Assembly: GCF_903652925.1 (NCBI RefSeq)
Contig: NZ_CAHLAR010000004.1
Span: 372,001-436,000, forward strand
DNA: 64,000 nucleotides
From: Achromobacter anxifer
GTDB taxonomy: Bacteria > Pseudomonadota > Gammaproteobacteria > Burkholderiales > Burkholderiaceae_B
Reading direction: 5' to 3'
A program made the translations under genes and the position numbers. The first letter of the stretch is position 1. Each line of letters starts with the position of its first letter. Positions 8,808-17,655 of the stretch are shown here, piece after piece. A model generated the notes under the pieces. The model worked only from the letters and a program-made list of their open reading frames with translations. It had not been told where the DNA came from and made no database searches.

Positions 8808-8888
8808 CCGCCAGGATGGTCTTTGTGGGGCAGCCAGCCCCGGACGCGGCGCTGCCGCGTTTGGTCTGTTTGATATCGGGTGACTGAA

Positions 8889-10052
8889 ATGGCAAAACCA
8901 ACACAACATAGGACACGCGTCGCCGGCGCGCTGCTGCTGGCCGGCGTGGTGCTGGGCGCGGCCGCGAGCACTAGCTATCTCCTCATGGGCCGGGACGGCA
9001 AGCCCGAAGCGGTAAAGGTGGTGCTGGGCGACGGCAAGAGCGGTCCCTCCGGCATGGCCTGGGTGCCCGGCCGCGAATTTCTGATGGGCAGCAGCCACAA
9101 ACTGGCGCAGCCCAACGAGATGCCGGCGCACAAGGTGTCCGTCAGCGGCTTCTGGATGGACGTGAACGACGTGACCAACGCGCAGTTCCGCCGCTTCGTC
9201 GAAGCCACGGGCTATGTCACCACCGCCGAACAGAAGCCAAAATGGGAAGACCTGAAGGTGCAATTGCCGCCTGGCACGCCGCGTCCGGACGACAGCCTGC
9301 TGGTGCCGGGCGCCATGGTGTTCGTCGGCACGGAAAGCGAGGTATCCCTGCGCGACTACTCGCGCTGGTGGCGCTACGTGCCCGGCGCGAACTGGCGCCA
9401 TCCGCAAGGGCCCGGCAGTTCCATCGCCGGCAAGGATGACCATCCCGTGGTGCAGGTTTCGTACCAGGACGCGGTGGCCTACGCCAAGTGGGCCGGCAAG
9501 CGCCTGCCCACCGAATCCGAATGGGAAATGGCGGCGCGCGGCGGGCTGGAGCAGGCCACCTACGCCTGGGGCGAAGAGCTGCTGCCGCAAGGCAAGCCCA
9601 TGGCCAACATCTGGGACACGCAACAGCAGCAGCCGTTTCCCGTCGTGAAGGATGAAAAAGTGCAGGTCGGCACCATGCCGGTGGGCAGCTTCTCGCCCAA
9701 CGGCTATGGCCTGTACGACATGGCGGGCAATGTGTGGCAATGGACCGCCGACTGGTATCGCGCCGACGCCTTCAAGATCCAGGCGCAGTACCGCCAGCCA
9801 CCCGCGGACCCGGCGGGGCCGGCCGACAGTTTCGATCCCGACGACGGCATCGTGCCGCCCGGCGCGCCCAAGCGCGTGACGCGCGGCGGCTCGTTCCTGT
9901 GCAGCGATACCTATTGCATCAGCTACCGCACCAGCGCGCGGCGCGGCACGGACCCGATGAACGGCATGTCGCACCTGGGCTTTCGCACGGTCATGACGCC
10001 CGAGCAATGGAAGCTGGCGCAGACCCGCAAGAACGGCGTCGCCAGCCGCTAG
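8889..10052 (+). CDS. Formylglycine-generating enzyme (SUMF1 family), exported or membrane-anchored
   Basis: 387 residues. An N-terminal hydrophobic segment (about 11-33, VAGALLLAGVVLGAAAS) precedes a full FGE-sulfatase domain: GMAWVPGREFLMGS, HPVVQVSYQDAVAYAKWAGKRLPTE and GYGLYDMAGNVWQW. Near the C-terminus GGSFLC...YCISYR holds both cysteines of the copper site (C338 and C343), matching C336/C341 of human FGE. It should therefore be a true FGE, oxidising the sulfatase-motif cysteine to formylglycine with oxygen. Eight genes downstream is a Cys-type sulfatase, its obvious substrate. The export signal is notable because many bacterial FGEs are cytoplasmic. Start chosen at ATG 8889; GTG 8880 is possible. 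MoxR follows after 31 bases. Confidence 0.9.
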   Translation: MAKPTQHRTRVAGALLLAGVVLGAAASTSYLLMGRDGKPEAVKVVLGDGKSGPSGMAWVPGREFLMGSSHKLAQPNEMPAHKVSVSGFWMDVNDVTNAQFRRFVEATGYVTTAEQKPKWEDLKVQLPPGTPRPDDSLLVPGAMVFVGTESEVSLRDYSRWWRYVPGANWRHPQGPGSSIAGKDDHPVVQVSYQDAVAYAKWAGKRLPTESEWEMAARGGLEQATYAWGEELLPQGKPMANIWDTQQQQPFPVVKDEKVQVGTMPVGSFSPNGYGLYDMAGNVWQWTADWYRADAFKIQAQYRQPPADPAGPADSFDPDDGIVPPGAPKRVTRGGSFLCSDTYCISYRTSARRGTDPMNGMSHLGFRTVMTPEQWKLAQTRKNGVASR

Positions 10053-10083
10053 CGCGCTTCAGCTTCATTACGCAGGAGAGGGA

Positions 10084-11061
<978 letters not shown>

Positions 11062-11068
11062 GGCCGCC

Positions 11069-12028
11069 ATGAACACCGCAGCGCGTTCCGCCGAAGTTCA
11101 GGTCCATGTCGCGGATCTGATGGCGCTCGAACCCGCCGCGCGCGGACTGGGCTTTTTCAGCCGCCAGCCGGTGCGCAGCATCCTGGCGGGGCAGCATGGC
11201 TCGCGCCTGCGCGGCCGCGGCCTGGACTTCGAGGAGCTGCGCCGCTACCTGCCGGGGGATGACTTGCGCCAACTCGATTGGCGCGCCTCGCAGCGGCTGG
11301 GCAAGCCCTATGTGCGCACCTACAGCGAAGAGCGCGATCGTCCGGTGCTGGTGGTGGTGGACCAGCGCATGGGCATGTACTTCGGCTCGGTGCGCAGCTT
11401 CAAATCGGTGGTGGCGGCGCGCGTGGCGGCGCTGTCGGCCTGGATGGCGTATCTGGCGGGCGACCGGGTGGGCGGCCTGGTGTTCGCCGATGCCGGCATC
11501 GACAGCGTGCGTCCCTTGCGCAGCCGTGAACGCATCCAGGCGCTGTTCGCGGCGATCGCGCGGCGCAGCCAGTCCATGAGCGCCGACCAGCCGGACGTGG
11601 ACGCTTCGGGACGCCTGAACGAAGCGCTGCAAGGGGCGCTGGCGCACGCGCCGCACGACTGCCTGATCTGTCTCGTCAGCGATTTCGCCGGCGCCGACGA
11701 CGGCACCTTGAAGCTGCTGCGCACGCTCGCCGCGCACAACGACGTGGTGGCGACCCTGGTGTACGACCCGCTGGCCCTGCGCATACCCTTGCGCGGCCGG
11801 CTGGTGGTGACGCAGGGGGAATTGCAGGTCGAGGTGGTCGCCGACCGCAAGCAGGTGCGGGAGCCGCTGTCGGACTTTTTCTCGGGGCGGTTGCACGATG
11901 TCGCGGAACTGCTGCGCCGCAGCCGCGTGCCGCTGCTGTCCATTGACACCGCCGACGACACCGTCGCGCAGTTGCGTCGCGAATTGGGCCGCCAGGCCAC
12001 CCGTCCGCGCGCCAGGAGCCCGGCATGA
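11069..12028 (+). CDS. DUF58 protein, MoxR partner
   Basis: 319 residues. The N-terminal half contains the DUF58 signature RRYLPGDDLRQLDWRAS followed by PYVRTYSEERDRPV (residues ~58-90). The second half is a degenerate von Willebrand fold (LVVVDQRMGM, CLICLVSDFAGAD). DUF58 proteins are nearly always encoded next to MoxR and are thought to link the ATPase to its membrane VWA partners. No signal peptide or clear transmembrane helix is present, so it should be cytoplasmic or peripheral. Its stop overlaps the next start by four bases (ATGA), suggesting coupled translation. Confidence 0.88.
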   Translation: MNTAARSAEVQVHVADLMALEPAARGLGFFSRQPVRSILAGQHGSRLRGRGLDFEELRRYLPGDDLRQLDWRASQRLGKPYVRTYSEERDRPVLVVVDQRMGMYFGSVRSFKSVVAARVAALSAWMAYLAGDRVGGLVFADAGIDSVRPLRSRERIQALFAAIARRSQSMSADQPDVDASGRLNEALQGALAHAPHDCLICLVSDFAGADDGTLKLLRTLAAHNDVVATLVYDPLALRIPLRGRLVVTQGELQVEVVADRKQVREPLSDFFSGRLHDVAELLRRSRVPLLSIDTADDTVAQLRRELGRQATRPRARSPA

Positions 12029-12525
12029 GCGCCGGCGCCGCGCCGTCCATCGAGCAGCTGCGCCAGTTGCCGCTGCCCGCGCCGGTGAGCTATTGGCCGC
12101 AGACCTGGGGCTGGCTGGCGCTGCTGGCCGTGGTCGCCGCGTTGGCCGCCTGGGCTGCCTGGCGCATCGCGCGGTGGCATCGGCGCAATCAGTACCGCCG
12201 CACCGGTCTGCGCAAGCTGGAGGCGCTGCGGCTGGCAGCGCAGTCGGATCCGCTGGCCGCACGCGGCTTACCCGAACTGCTCAAGCGCGTCGGCCTGTCC
12301 TCGGTGGCGGCGGCCGACAGGGCCAGGGTAGGGGCGCTGAGCGGCGGGGAATGGGTCGCCTTCATGACGGCCGGCTCGGGCGCATTCCCGCCCGACGCCG
12401 ACGCCTTGCTACGCGCGCTGGCCTATGCGCCGCCCGAGGCCTTGCGGGCCATCGACCCGGAACGCGTGCGGCAGCTGTTCGCCGCGAGCCGGCAATGGAT
12501 GGAGCGGCATCATGTGGCGGCTTGA
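12025..12525 (+). CDS. DUF4381 single-pass membrane protein of the Bat cluster
   Basis: 166 residues. A short Pro-rich head (IEQLRQLPLPAPVSYWPQTWGW) leads into one membrane helix (about 29-50), followed by a basic stretch (RWHRRNQYRRTGLRK) and a helical cytoplasmic domain ending in ASRQWMERHH. This head-helix-basic arrangement is the DUF4381 pattern, seen between DUF58 and BatA genes in proteobacterial MoxR-Bat loci. Its biochemical role is not known. It overlaps DUF58 by four bases and the following VWA gene by 14, so it is part of one tightly packed operon. Confidence 0.8.
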   Translation: MSAGAAPSIEQLRQLPLPAPVSYWPQTWGWLALLAVVAALAAWAAWRIARWHRRNQYRRTGLRKLEALRLAAQSDPLAARGLPELLKRVGLSSVAAADRARVGALSGGEWVAFMTAGSGAFPPDADALLRALAYAPPEALRAIDPERVRQLFAASRQWMERHHVAA

Positions 12526-13531
12526 GTATCCCTGGCTGCTGGCGCTGCTGCCGCTGGGCTGGCTGGCCTGGCGCTATCTGCCGCCCTATGTGCAGCGGCG
12601 CAGCGCCGTGCGCATCCCGTTCTTCGAGTCGGTGGCGCGCAGCACCGGCCAGACGCCCCAGCGTCCCGGCGTGCGCGGCGACCGCTGGCAACTGCTGCTG
12701 AATGTCCTGGTGTGGCTGCTGCTGGTCCTGGCGCTGGCGCGTCCGGAGCGGGTCGAGCCGCCGCTGGAACACCGCCAGCCGGTGCGCGACCTACTGCTGG
12801 CCATCGACATCTCGCAGTCCATGGAGACCGACGATTTCGTGACGCCGGACGGCCGCCGCGTGGACCGGCTGAGCGGCGTCAAGGCGGTGGTGGCCGACTT
12901 CATCGACCGCCGCAAGGACGACCGGCTCGGCCTCATCGTGTTCGGCACCGCCGCCTATCCGCAGGCGCCCTTGACGCAGGACCATGCCACGCTCAAGCTG
13001 CTGCTGGACCAGGTGACGACGCGCATGGCCGGGCCGAACACGGCCATCGGCGATGCGATCGGCTTGGCGATCAAGCAGTTCGTGCACGCCAGCGAACAGG
13101 ATCAGGTGCTGATCCTGTTGACGGACGGCAACGATACCGGCAGCGCCGTACCGCCCGACCGGGCCGCGGCGATGGCGGCCGAGCGCCACATCGTGGTTCA
13201 CACCGTGGGCATCGGCGACCCGCTGGCGCAAGGCGAGGAGAAGGTCGACTACGACGCCTTGCGCGCCATCTCGGCCAAGACCGGCGGCCGCTTCTTTCCA
13301 GCGCAGGACCAGGCCGCGCTGCGCCAGGTCTACGCCGAGCTGGACCGGATCACGCCGCATGAAGTGCGCGAGCTGCGCCACCAGCCCAAACAGGATTTCT
13401 TCTGGGTGCCGCTGGGCCTGGCGCTATTGCTGCTCGCAGGCTGGCACCTGCTTGCGGCGTTGCGCGGCTGGCGCGGCAGTCGCCGCGGCGCGGCGCCGGG
13501 CGCAGAGGAGGGCGGATGGAAATCAACCTGA
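12512..13531 (+). CDS. BatA-like von Willebrand factor A membrane protein
   Basis: 339 residues from ATG 12512, chosen for the GGAG seven bases upstream; the open frame extends earlier but overlaps DUF4381 heavily. Layout: two N-terminal helices (about 8-23 and 60-76), a VWA domain (about 92-280) with an intact metal-ion-dependent adhesion site DISQS (D99, S101, S103) and later LLTDGNDTGS, then a C-terminal helix (about 293-310). BatA proteins present the VWA domain at the inner membrane, where it binds client proteins or MoxR. It overlaps the next gene by 16 bases. Function in this cluster is inferred from family and context. Confidence 0.88.
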   Translation: MWRLEYPWLLALLPLGWLAWRYLPPYVQRRSAVRIPFFESVARSTGQTPQRPGVRGDRWQLLLNVLVWLLLVLALARPERVEPPLEHRQPVRDLLLAIDISQSMETDDFVTPDGRRVDRLSGVKAVVADFIDRRKDDRLGLIVFGTAAYPQAPLTQDHATLKLLLDQVTTRMAGPNTAIGDAIGLAIKQFVHASEQDQVLILLTDGNDTGSAVPPDRAAAMAAERHIVVHTVGIGDPLAQGEEKVDYDALRAISAKTGGRFFPAQDQAALRQVYAELDRITPHEVRELRHQPKQDFFWVPLGLALLLLAGWHLLAALRGWRGSRRGAAPGAEEGGWKST

Positions 13532-15108
13532 GCGCCTTCCATTTCCTGCGTCCCTGGTGGCTGCTCGCGATCGTGGCGGCGGCATTGCTGTTGTGGCTGC
13601 GGCGCGACGAGGACGGCAGGCTCGGATGGCGCAGCAATATCGCGCCGGCGCTGCTGCCTTACCTGACCGTGAACACGCAGGGCAGCCGCGGGCCGCGTCC
13701 GGCGCAGATCCTGGCCGCCGTGCTGGCGCTGGGCGGGATCGCCGCCGCAGGTCCGACCTGGCAGCAGGACCGCCCAGCCTTCCTGGACAATATGGCGCCC
13801 TTGATCGCGGCGGTGGACCTGTCGCCGTCGATGGACGCAACCGACCTGCCGCCCAGCCGGCTGGAGGCGGTCAAGCGCAAGCTGCGCGACCTGCTGGCGC
13901 GGCGCGCGGGCGCCAAGACCGGGCTCATCGCCTATGCGGGTTCGGCACATCTGGTGCTGCCGCCCACCGACGATCCCGCGCTGCCGGATATGTTCGTCCA
14001 GGCCCTGTCGACCAACCTCATCGCGGCCCGCGGCAAGGACGCAGCCGGCGCCATTGCGCTGGCCGCCAGCCTGCTGCAGTCGGGCGATGCGGGCGGAACG
14101 CTGGTGCTGGTGACGGACGGCGCCGACACGAGCCAGTTGGCCGATGTCGAACGCCTGGCTCGCGCCAATACCTTCCAGATCCTGGTGTGGGCCGCCGGCA
14201 CCCGCGACGGCGGCGTGGTACGCGACGCCCGGGGCCAGCCGCGGGTGGATGCGCAGGGCAAGCCCATGCTCGGCAGTTTCGACGAGGACGCGCTCAAACG
14301 CCTGGCCCAGGCCGCCCGCGCGCCGCTGGGCAGCCTGACGCTGAACGACGACGACCTTGACTGGGTCACCGGACATGCCGAGCGCCACTTCCAGGAAGTC
14401 CAGGACGCGGACAAGCCGCCCAACTGGAAGGACGCCGGCTACTGGCTGTGCTGGCCGCTGGCGCTCTTGGCGCTGCTGGCCTTGCGGCGCGGCTGGAACG
14501 TCAACTGGACGGCCTGCCTGCTGCTCGCCGCGGGTTTGGCGCTACCGACGCCGCGCGCGCAGGCCGGCGCGCTGGCGGACGCCTTCTTCACCGCCGACCA
14601 GCAGGGCCGCTGGGCCTACGAGCACAAGCGCTACGCCGAAGCGGCTGAGCTCTTCTCCGATCCCTACTGGAAGGGCCGCGCCGCCTACGACGCGGAACAG
14701 TACCCCGCCGCGCTCGCCGCCTTCGCCAAGCTCGACACGCCCGAGGGCTATTTCTACCTGGGCAATACCCAAGCCCGCCTGCGCAGCTACGACGCGGCCG
14801 TTGCCGCCTATGACCATGCGCTGCGGCTGCGGCCGGATTTCCCTGAGGCGCGCGACAACCGCAAGCTGATCGCCGACCTGATCGCCGCCGCCGAAAGCGA
14901 ACAGACGGACGATGATTCGGAGAAGCCCGACGAGACCCGCATGGATAGCAGCAAGGCAGGCAAGACCAAGCAGGTGGCGGTGCCTCAGGCTGCGTCCGAC
15001 GAGGTCTGGCTGCGCAACCTGAGCCTGTCGCCGGCGGGTTTCCTGAAGCAGAAGTTCGCGATCGAGGACGCGAGGAGAACCGCGCCGGCGGCGGGGAGAC
15101 AGCCATGA
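13516..15108 (+). CDS. BatB-BatC fusion: von Willebrand domain plus TPR domain
   Basis: 530 residues. Residues 1-80 hold two membrane helices; about 93-280 form a VWA domain with the site DLSPS (D101, S103, S105) and LVTDGADTS. About 305-350 hold two more helices separated by a short loop ending in PRAQAG, and about 365-465 form a TPR-like region (YFYLGNTQARLRSYDAAVAAYDHAL). An acidic linker leads to DEVWLRNLSLSPAGFLKQKF, the conserved BatC C-terminal motif. BatB and BatC are separate genes in many bacteria; here they are one polypeptide. The TPR part should face the periplasm and could dock the client enzyme. It overlaps BatD by four bases. Confidence 0.87.
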   Translation: MEINLSAFHFLRPWWLLAIVAAALLLWLRRDEDGRLGWRSNIAPALLPYLTVNTQGSRGPRPAQILAAVLALGGIAAAGPTWQQDRPAFLDNMAPLIAAVDLSPSMDATDLPPSRLEAVKRKLRDLLARRAGAKTGLIAYAGSAHLVLPPTDDPALPDMFVQALSTNLIAARGKDAAGAIALAASLLQSGDAGGTLVLVTDGADTSQLADVERLARANTFQILVWAAGTRDGGVVRDARGQPRVDAQGKPMLGSFDEDALKRLAQAARAPLGSLTLNDDDLDWVTGHAERHFQEVQDADKPPNWKDAGYWLCWPLALLALLALRRGWNVNWTACLLLAAGLALPTPRAQAGALADAFFTADQQGRWAYEHKRYAEAAELFSDPYWKGRAAYDAEQYPAALAAFAKLDTPEGYFYLGNTQARLRSYDAAVAAYDHALRLRPDFPEARDNRKLIADLIAAAESEQTDDDSEKPDETRMDSSKAGKTKQVAVPQAASDEVWLRNLSLSPAGFLKQKFAIEDARRTAPAAGRQP

Positions 15109-16613
15109 TGCGCGGCCTGCTCTGGCTGTTGAACGTGGTGCCGGATCTGCTTTCAAGGCAGCTTCTGAATCCGCTTCGAAACCTGTTTCCAGGCCTGCCG
15201 CCAAGGCCGCTTCTCAGCCTGCTTTTGAGCCCGCTTCTAGGCCTGCCTCTGGTCCTTTGCGTCACCACCGCGCACGCGCAGCCAGCAACGGACAGCGGGC
15301 CGCAGTTGCGCGCCGAAGCCCACATGGCGAATGCCGATTCCGTGATGGCGGGCGCCACTGCCATCCTGCAGGTGGACGTGCTGACCACCACCTGGTTCAC
15401 CCAGCCGCCGCAGCTGCCGGCCCTGGACATTCCGGGCGCCCTGGTTTCCGGTCCTTCAGGGCAGGCTGCCCTCATCCGCGCCACGATAGGCGGCGTGACG
15501 TATAGCGGGTTGCGCTTCTCCTATCTGATCAGTCCGATGGCCGCGGGCGCGCTGCGCGTGCCGGCGATCCGGATCAGCGCGCAAGTGGGCCAGGCGCCAG
15601 CGCCGCTGGTCACGCAAACCGCTCCGCTGGAGGTGCGGGCGGCGGGCCCGCCCGGCGGGATTGCCGGCCACGCGCTGGCCGCCGGCGCCGTCCAGGCCAC
15701 GCAGCAGATCCACTATTCGGCGGATTCTCCCGCCGTGGGCGATCACGTCAGCCGCGTCATCACCGTGCAGGCGCAAGGCGCCCAAGCCATGCTGATTCCG
15801 CCGCCAGCTTTGGCCGACGTGCCGGGGCTGAAATCCTATCCCGCCGAGCCCGAGCTGACGCAGCTCACGGACGGTCGCGGCGGGTTCGTGGGCGGCCAGC
15901 GCGTGGACCGCATCGACTACGTCATCGAGCGCACCGGCGCCTATGAATTGCCCGCGTTGGACGTCTGCTGGTGGAACGTGGCGACCAACAAGGAAGAGCG
16001 GATCGCGCTGCCGGCGCAACGCTTCGAGGCTAAGGCTGGCGCCGCCTATCAGACGCCGTTCTCGGTGGAGCAGGATCTGCGCGACATGGGACGCCAGGTG
16101 GCCGTGCGCATTCCCGGAGGATGGCTGGCGCTGGCCGCCGGCGCGGCGGCCGCAGTCCTGGCCGCATGGCTGGGCGCGCCGTGGCTGCGGCGCGCCATTG
16201 CGCGGATGCGGGCGTGTCATGCGGCATTGCGCCGCCGTTGGCGGGAATCCGAACCCTATGCGGCGCGGACGCTGCGGCAAGCCCTGGCGCAGCCGCAGCC
16301 CCGCCTGATCGCCTTGTACGCCTGGCTGCGCCATGCTGGCGGCGCAGCCACGCTCGCCCAGGCGACCGAGGGCATGGCCGCGCCGTTGCGACGCTCCGGC
16401 GCCGAGGCCTTGCGCGCCTGCTATGGCCCCGAACCGGACGCGGCGCGCGGCTGGAACGTTCTGCGCGCGGTGTTCCCCGGCTGGCGCCAGGCGTTGCACG
16501 CCCGGACCCGGCAGGCCCGGCCGTACCCGTTGCTGCCGCTGAATCCCGAGGGCGGCGCGGCATCCGCCATGCCACAGGCGCGGCGCCACAAACCTCCCGG
16601 AGACCAGACATGA
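15105..16613 (+). CDS. BatD-like periplasmic protein with repeat-built signal region
   Basis: 502 residues. A very long hydrophobic N-terminus of about 54 residues, built on a four-residue Leu/Pro period, ends in a cleavage-like TTAHAQ. The mature part has beta-sandwich domains typical of BatD/oxygen-tolerance proteins (ATAILQVDVLTTTWFTQPPQLPALDIPGA; later IDYVIERTGAYELPALDVCWWN). One C-terminal helix (about 342-362) and a basic cytoplasmic tail of about 140 residues follow. BatD-type proteins supply the periplasmic face of Bat complexes. The DNA of the signal region is nine degenerate 12-bp repeats. The stop overlaps the next start by four bases. Confidence 0.85.
   Translation: MMRGLLWLLNVVPDLLSRQLLNPLRNLFPGLPPRPLLSLLLSPLLGLPLVLCVTTAHAQPATDSGPQLRAEAHMANADSVMAGATAILQVDVLTTTWFTQPPQLPALDIPGALVSGPSGQAALIRATIGGVTYSGLRFSYLISPMAAGALRVPAIRISAQVGQAPAPLVTQTAPLEVRAAGPPGGIAGHALAAGAVQATQQIHYSADSPAVGDHVSRVITVQAQGAQAMLIPPPALADVPGLKSYPAEPELTQLTDGRGGFVGGQRVDRIDYVIERTGAYELPALDVCWWNVATNKEERIALPAQRFEAKAGAAYQTPFSVEQDLRDMGRQVAVRIPGGWLALAAGAAAAVLAAWLGAPWLRRAIARMRACHAALRRRWRESEPYAARTLRQALAQPQPRLIALYAWLRHAGGAATLAQATEGMAAPLRRSGAEALRACYGPEPDAARGWNVLRAVFPGWRQALHARTRQARPYPLLPLNPEGGAASAMPQARRHKPPGDQT
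15148..15255 (+). repeat. Nine degenerate 12-bp tandem repeats in the BatD signal-peptide region
   Basis: Nine consecutive units of exactly 12 bp, consensus about YGCTTCNNRRCC: for example TGCTTTCAAGGC, CGCTTCGAAACC, CGCTTCTCAGCC, TGCTTTTGAGCC, CGCTTCTAGGCC. They keep the reading frame and encode a four-residue period rich in Leu and Pro. The array lengthens the hydrophobic leader of BatD. Confidence 0.8.
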
Positions 16614-17608
16614 ACCTGCCACATTACGCCCGGCGCTGGTACGCGATCCTGCTTCTGTTGCTGCTGGCGGGCGTCGCCCGGGCGCAGACGCCGCTGCCGT
16701 CGTGGAACGAAGGGCCCTCGCGCCAAGCCATCTTGGCCTTCGTCGCCGCCGTCACCACCGAGGGCGGCCCGGATTATGTGGCGCCCGCCGACCGCATCGC
16801 CGTGTTCGACAACGACGGCACGCTGTGGAGCGAGCAGCCGCTGTATTTCCAACTGATTTTCGCGCTGGACCAGGTCAGGAAGATGGCGCCGCAGCACCCG
16901 GAATGGGCGCAGGAACAACCCTTCAAGGCCGCCATCGAAGGCGACCGCCAGACGCTGGCTGCGTCCGGCACCGAGGGACTGCTGAAGATCGTGGGGGCCA
17001 CGCATACCAACATGACCACGCAGGCTTTCGCCGATGAGGTCAAGCAATGGATCAGGACGGCTCGCCATCCGCGCTTCAAGCAGCCCTATACCAGCATGAT
17101 CTACGCGCCCATGCTGGAGCTGCTGGACTATCTGCGCGGCAACGGCTTCAAGACCTACATCGTTTCCGGCGGCGAAGTCGAGTTCATGCGCGCCTGGGCG
17201 CAAGACGTGTATGGCATTCCGCCCGAACAGGTGATCGGCACCACCTTCGTCACAGAGTTCCAGATGCAGGACGGCAAGCCGGTACTGATGCGCACGCCCA
17301 AGCTCGATTTCAATGACGACGGGCCAGGCAAGCCGGTGGCCATCAACAAGTTCATCGGCCGCCAGCCGATCTTCGCCTTCGGCAATTCGGACGGCGATCT
17401 GCAGATGCTGCAGTGGACGGCGGCCGGCAGCGGCAAGCGCTTTGCGGGCCTGCTGCACCACACCGACGCCAGGCGCGAATGGGCCTATGACCGCGAGTCC
17501 AAGGTCGGCCGCCTGGACAAGGCGCTGGACGAGGCGCAACGGAAAGAATGGGTAGTCGTGGATATGGCAAAGGAGTGGAGAAGGGTATACGCATTTGAAA
17601 CACAGTGA
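16610..17608 (+). CDS. Exported HAD-superfamily phosphatase
   Basis: 332 residues starting at ATG 16610, sharing ATGA with the BatD stop. A signal peptide ends at VARA-Q (about residue 25). The mature protein carries all HAD motifs: FDNDGT (D67 nucleophile, D69), YIVSGG, and FGNSDGDLQML. It should be a periplasmic phosphomonoesterase of the phosphoserine-phosphatase-like type; the substrate is unknown. Its place between BatD and the sulfatase suggests the locus removes both phosphate and sulfate ester groups from a common substrate class, but this is inference. A gap of 47 bases precedes the sulfatase. Confidence 0.85.
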   Translation: MNLPHYARRWYAILLLLLLAGVARAQTPLPSWNEGPSRQAILAFVAAVTTEGGPDYVAPADRIAVFDNDGTLWSEQPLYFQLIFALDQVRKMAPQHPEWAQEQPFKAAIEGDRQTLAASGTEGLLKIVGATHTNMTTQAFADEVKQWIRTARHPRFKQPYTSMIYAPMLELLDYLRGNGFKTYIVSGGEVEFMRAWAQDVYGIPPEQVIGTTFVTEFQMQDGKPVLMRTPKLDFNDDGPGKPVAINKFIGRQPIFAFGNSDGDLQMLQWTAAGSGKRFAGLLHHTDARREWAYDRESKVGRLDKALDEAQRKEWVVVDMAKEWRRVYAFETQ

Positions 17609-17655
17609 TTTCGTTTACGTGACTGGGTTCTGCCCCAAGGGGCAAGGAGAGAGCG

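Noticed and set aside
7932-10007. Long leftward frame opposite the SphA-like and FGE genes
   Set aside because: His/Ala/Arg-rich shadow opposite two well-supported genes; no motif and no ribosome site.
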